From Mnemiopsis leidyi (Eukaryota > Ctenophora > Tentaculata > Lobata > Bolinopsidae), in the NCBI GenBank assembly GCA_000226015.1, contig JH153672.1, positions 72,487 to 105,956 of the forward strand: a DNA stretch of 33,470 bases, read 5' to 3'. Below the pieces are notes generated by a model. It ran no database searches. It saw only the letters and a program-made list of their open reading frames with translations, and had not been told where the DNA came from. Positions 30,268 through 33,470 of the stretch are shown here, in pieces (the stretch's first letter is position 1; the number at the start of each line of letters is the position of its first letter). A program made the position numbers and the translations under genes.

Positions 30268-31454
30268 ACGCCCTTCATGCTTTTCTCGCGATATAGAATA
30301 TCAACCGGGACAGAAAACTTTCAGAGAGCCCAGTCTGAACAGCTAAATGAGATGTTGACCAAGCCCAGCTGAAGAGAATTATCTTACTTTTACTTGATAT
30401 GCTGCTAAAAGGATGTGATTCCGAAATTCAACAAGTAGTGGTACAGACATATTAAATACGCGGCCCGTATCGCCTTGTAAGACTCTTATTTTACAACTTT
30501 CTCAGCCTGCATTTAACCTTGAATCCCTAGAACTCTCCAGCGACTTTAAAGCCTTATGTTTTCCTTTTTGATATAATCCGAGTCTTGACGCATCAATTAC
30601 AGTATCCGTTGTACGGCAGGCACTGCTACTGATATGCTGTTGCAGTAGACGGTCCGGCCTGTGTGCAACACACTGTCCTACACAGCTTGTAGTTACATTT
30701 ACCCGCTAAATCTGGGTGTAGGGAGATAGGGAGGTCGCGGGGAGAAGGAAGTGTGTAATTAAAAACCACAATCCAAATTGGGGGTCTCTCAGACCTCTAA
30801 TTAGATCCTGTAACGATGGTAGGATTTAGTGACGGAGGTTTATTTAAGCCAGCCCCCACTAGAACTATAATTAACTAGGGGTAGGTAGGGACATTGCGAA
30901 CCAGAATTACTGAGGAAGAGCTTTGTAAAATCACAAGTTTTGGAGCTCTTCACTTACTTATCGTTTTTATGGATATTATTAACCACCTTCTAGTGTTCTA
31001 CTGAAACTCGAGGAAACATATGCCAAATATGCAGCCAAGAGAATGAGCCACAGGTCCCTAATGGCTGATCTAGGGAACCCCCAAATTCCAGAGCCGCATC
31101 AACAATTCAATATATCTAATAACATTCCGTCTCCGAGAGAGGAGGAGATGGATGTTTGGAACTAGTGAAAATAGGCTGAAACGTGATCCATCAAATACAA
31201 ACCGATTGTACAGATACTGTATAAAGGGTCATTACCGAAATCAGGCTTAATGGGCCCAGCCTCTAAAGTGTCTTCTTTGAGAAACATATCAAAGATCCCC
31301 AGGTCTAAATTTCCATGCTATTTCCTCACACCCTGCTCTCCAGATCTCACACCCCAGCCATTCATCATCATCGCACTTTGTCTGCCGCTGCCAGCAGACG
31401 GAGTGGCGACGCCGGAATCAACGTCTCCTACCCAACCCAGACATACTGGATCCG
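30268..31454. other. Non-coding spacer before the CRE cluster
   Basis: I see no gene. At about 30824-30890 a homeodomain-like TAATTA lies between a CCCCCACTAG and a CTAGGGG string that form a loose inverted pair. This could be regulatory or chance. Confidence 0.35.
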
Positions 31455-31526
31455 TGACGTCACATCAGCTGACCAGATGATTTGTGTGATGAGAAATCAC
31501 GTGATTAGCAGAAACATATGACGTCA
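31455..31526. promoter_or_regulatory. Two CRE palindromes flanking a palindromic E-box
   Basis: Perfect TGACGTCA sites (the CREB/ATF consensus) lie at 31455-31462 and 31519-31526. Between them, at 31495-31506, is the perfect 12-base palindrome AATCACGTGATT with a CACGTG core. Three perfect palindromic sites in 72 bases suggest a promoter or enhancer. No gene start was identified next to it, so its target is unknown. Confidence 0.45.
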
Positions 31527-31670
31527 CGACAGCACAGTTTATTCGCCGAGAGAAAATCCTACAATAGCCTGCTTGTCAGAAGAAAAGAAACTTAGTAGTC
31601 CAACCTGTTAGAACGTTGTTTAGATCGGCAGATCTGGGAAATTATTGCAACGTTTCTGGAAAGTAAGTGC

Positions 31671-31707
31671 AACGTCGCACACGTAAGTAGGACACGTGTG
31701 TGACGTT
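31671..31707. repeat. Inverted repeat with CRE-like and E-box-like arms
   Basis: The 14-base arms 31671-31684 and 31694-31707 pair with one mismatch (a G-T pair in RNA) around a 9-base loop. The right arm contains CACGTG (overlapping its edge) and TGACGTT. It lies 145 bases after the second CRE and may be part of the same control region. Confidence 0.7.
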
Positions 31708-33052
31708 AGGTGCAGCAGCGTGGCAGTGAGGTCACCCTGGATCTGCAGCTGGCAGTGAGGTAAGGACCGGGCCAAATGAATTGAGCTGACGGGAAGGCCG
31801 GGTGAAATGTGCGGGGCTACACCTTGCCAGTTCCCCTCCTAATGGGCAGCGTTTAAATAGCGACTCATCGAGCAGAGAACTCCGTTATTTGGCTGCGAGG
31901 CAGGGTGCCACAAGGGAGGAACTGCAAAGGGCATTCGTTCGTTAGGGGCCCCACCAACCGAATTAACCAGTAGTTCAATTGAATGAAGAGATCGGGACAG
32001 CGAATTTAGCTGGCCGGCCTGCCCATGGGCCCACGCACGGTTAAATGGGGTGTGTGCTCAAGGTGGACCTTCAGTTCTAGCCAAGAGAGCTGGTTCTTGC
32101 TATTACAAGTGCTACATGTTCAAATATTTCACATAGTTTCCCAAACTAAATTCCAAGGACTGGCACGTATCAGCGGGGTGCTGGTTTCTCAACACGATGT
32201 GTAACTGACATTGGTCGTGTCAAGTGTTCAATTATACAGGGAGATAGGTGATAGGCCTTGTTAGAACTTTGGGGGATTTGACAATTCTTCCGCATAATCC
32301 GCCAATTTTATAGTTTTTTAAATAACATTCAAGTCTAAGGCATGTCCACGAGTTGGATCAAATTTCCCGTGACAAAATTAAGAATTTGTAATAGAAAATT
32401 TGAAATTGTTATTGGCGGGTACTTTAATGAAGGCAAGCACGTTGCTAGCAACTACAGATGGCCGAGAAATCAGACAACCTTGCTGCTGTGTGTGATGGAG
32501 ATTATGGGACATAAAGAAACTAGATGTTTGTGTGTGTCTAGCTCATTGGTCGCTAGGGAACTGTCTTCTCGTACTATAGTACAGTACACACTCGCTCACA
32601 CAATTTTCACACGACACACACAATCCGACCCGACCCAGCATGTTCGTGCACATCTCGTTTATATGGAGTGAAGTAATCGGGATTTCCTAGAGTTTGGAGC
32701 AAGAAACCTGACATTGAACTTGTAAAAAGGAATGTTGACAATAGAACACAAAAATTGTGAAAGCCATCATGTCGAAACTCAAATAGTTTGACAGAGTTCA
32801 CAGGACACATAATCTGATTGATTGATTGAGCACAGCGACATATACTGGAAGTGACTGGAACAGATAAACCAAAAATAGGGTACTTGAACATGAATTACAG
32901 ATCACTACAAAGTTGAAGGATTTTAACACTGGCAGTACATGGGGGCTGGTAGTATAAAGCCGTAAGCAGCTTGACTTACTGAAATTTACTGTTATCTAGC
33001 GATATCAAACTGAGATAACTGAGTCACCTAGATTAGGCAGTAGTTTTTCCTG
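31708..33052. other. Intergenic spacer, partly GC-rich, no gene seen
   Basis: The part from about 31720 to 32070 is richer in G and C than the flanks and has no long open frame; it could be a regulatory or transposon-derived segment. The rest is ordinary AT-rich spacer. Frames of 94-109 codons at 32342-32671 (+) and 32607-32891 (-) have no recognisable features. Confidence 0.4.
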
Positions 33053-33121
33053 AAATGTTGTACTCAGGTTTAACCAATTCTGTACCAGGTTGTACTCAGG
33101 TTGTACTCAGGTTGTACTCAG
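33053..33121. repeat. 11-bp short tandem repeat
   Basis: AGGTTGTACTC is present three times in tandem at 33087-33119. A separate related copy, GTTGTACTCAGG, lies just upstream near 33058-33068. Confidence 0.9.
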
Positions 33122-33372
33122 TATAAACGTTTTTAAAATTAGAAGAAATGTGTACTACCAGATCAGAGTAGCTACACTGAGTATTATGATCAGTGATGAT
33201 TATACTATAGGGACTATAGTAGCAATGAGACTTGTATTTATTGGATATTTCGTGGTGTTACTCAAGGACAATATTTGGTATTCACTTGGGAACAGTCCAT
33301 TCATTTCTACAAGACTTTGCTGTCCACGCAATTATCGTATAAATCTATAAAACAGTGAACGGAAAACGTCCT
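33122..33372. other. Short spacer before the terminal satellite
   Basis: AT-rich sequence in which I see no gene or motif. Confidence 0.4.
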
Positions 33373-33470
33373 GAGTCAGTAGACCGGTCAAACAGAGTCA
33401 GTAGACCGGTCAAACAGAGTCAGTAGACCGGTCAAACAGAGTCAGTAGACCGGTCAAACAGAGTCAGTAG
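33373..33470. repeat. 22-bp tandem satellite running off the window end
   Basis: The unit GAGTCAGTAGACCGGTCAAACA starts at 33373, 33395, 33417 and 33439 as identical copies, with a fifth copy cut by the window edge at 33461. Each unit contains the 8-base palindrome GACCGGTC. The full array length is unknown. Confidence 0.97.

Noticed and set aside
32342..32671. 109-codon frame near the window end
   Set aside because: No recognisable protein features, and an overlapping opposite-strand frame is equally long.

Overview
The window is nuclear DNA of an invertebrate animal. It holds intron-containing genes with GT-AG junctions, AT-rich non-coding DNA, microsatellites, tRNA-derived repeat candidates and a decayed non-LTR retrotransposon. 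The recognisable proteins are SMC6, a MARCH1/8-type RING-CH ligase, a White-like ABCG half-transporter and a single-exon class A GPCR. The lineage cannot be fixed from the sequence. The intronless GPCR and transporter genes nested in a host gene would suit an early-branching animal such as a ctenophore, placozoan or cnidarian, but that is inference.

Layout. Bases 1-1609 hold microsatellites and no gene. Bases 1610-2494 are an intronless MARCH1/8-like E3 ligase. Bases 2495-5270 are gene-poor. Bases 5271-8922 hold a multi-exon gene of uncertain identity: a helical middle segment with faint MEIOC-like character, then a low-complexity, polyproline C-terminal half. Bases 8923-10493 are an AT-rich spacer. 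Bases 10494-28084 are SMC6, reconstructed as 20 phase-consistent exons coding for 1,064 residues. After it come a retrotransposon remnant (about 28367-28830) and 4.6 kb of spacer with minisatellites, a possible SINE, a cluster of CRE and E-box palindromes and a 22-bp satellite cut by the window end.

The main architectural point is that SMC6 is a host gene. Its 7.2-kb intron 4 contains a complete 709-residue ABCG transporter gene with its own AATAAA, plus a small predicted secreted or single-pass membrane protein. Its 2.6-kb intron 10 contains a complete GPCR gene. All are on the same strand as SMC6 and none needs an intron. The nested products (membrane transport and signalling) have no evident functional link with the host (DNA repair as part of SMC5/6), so this looks like genomic nesting and not an operon.

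I found no prokaryotic-type system, CRISPR array or viral genome. The least explained items are the unidentified gene at 5271-8922, the eight-copy 64-bp array that repeats the exon 15 splice donor of SMC6, and the small membrane protein with processing-like basic sites.
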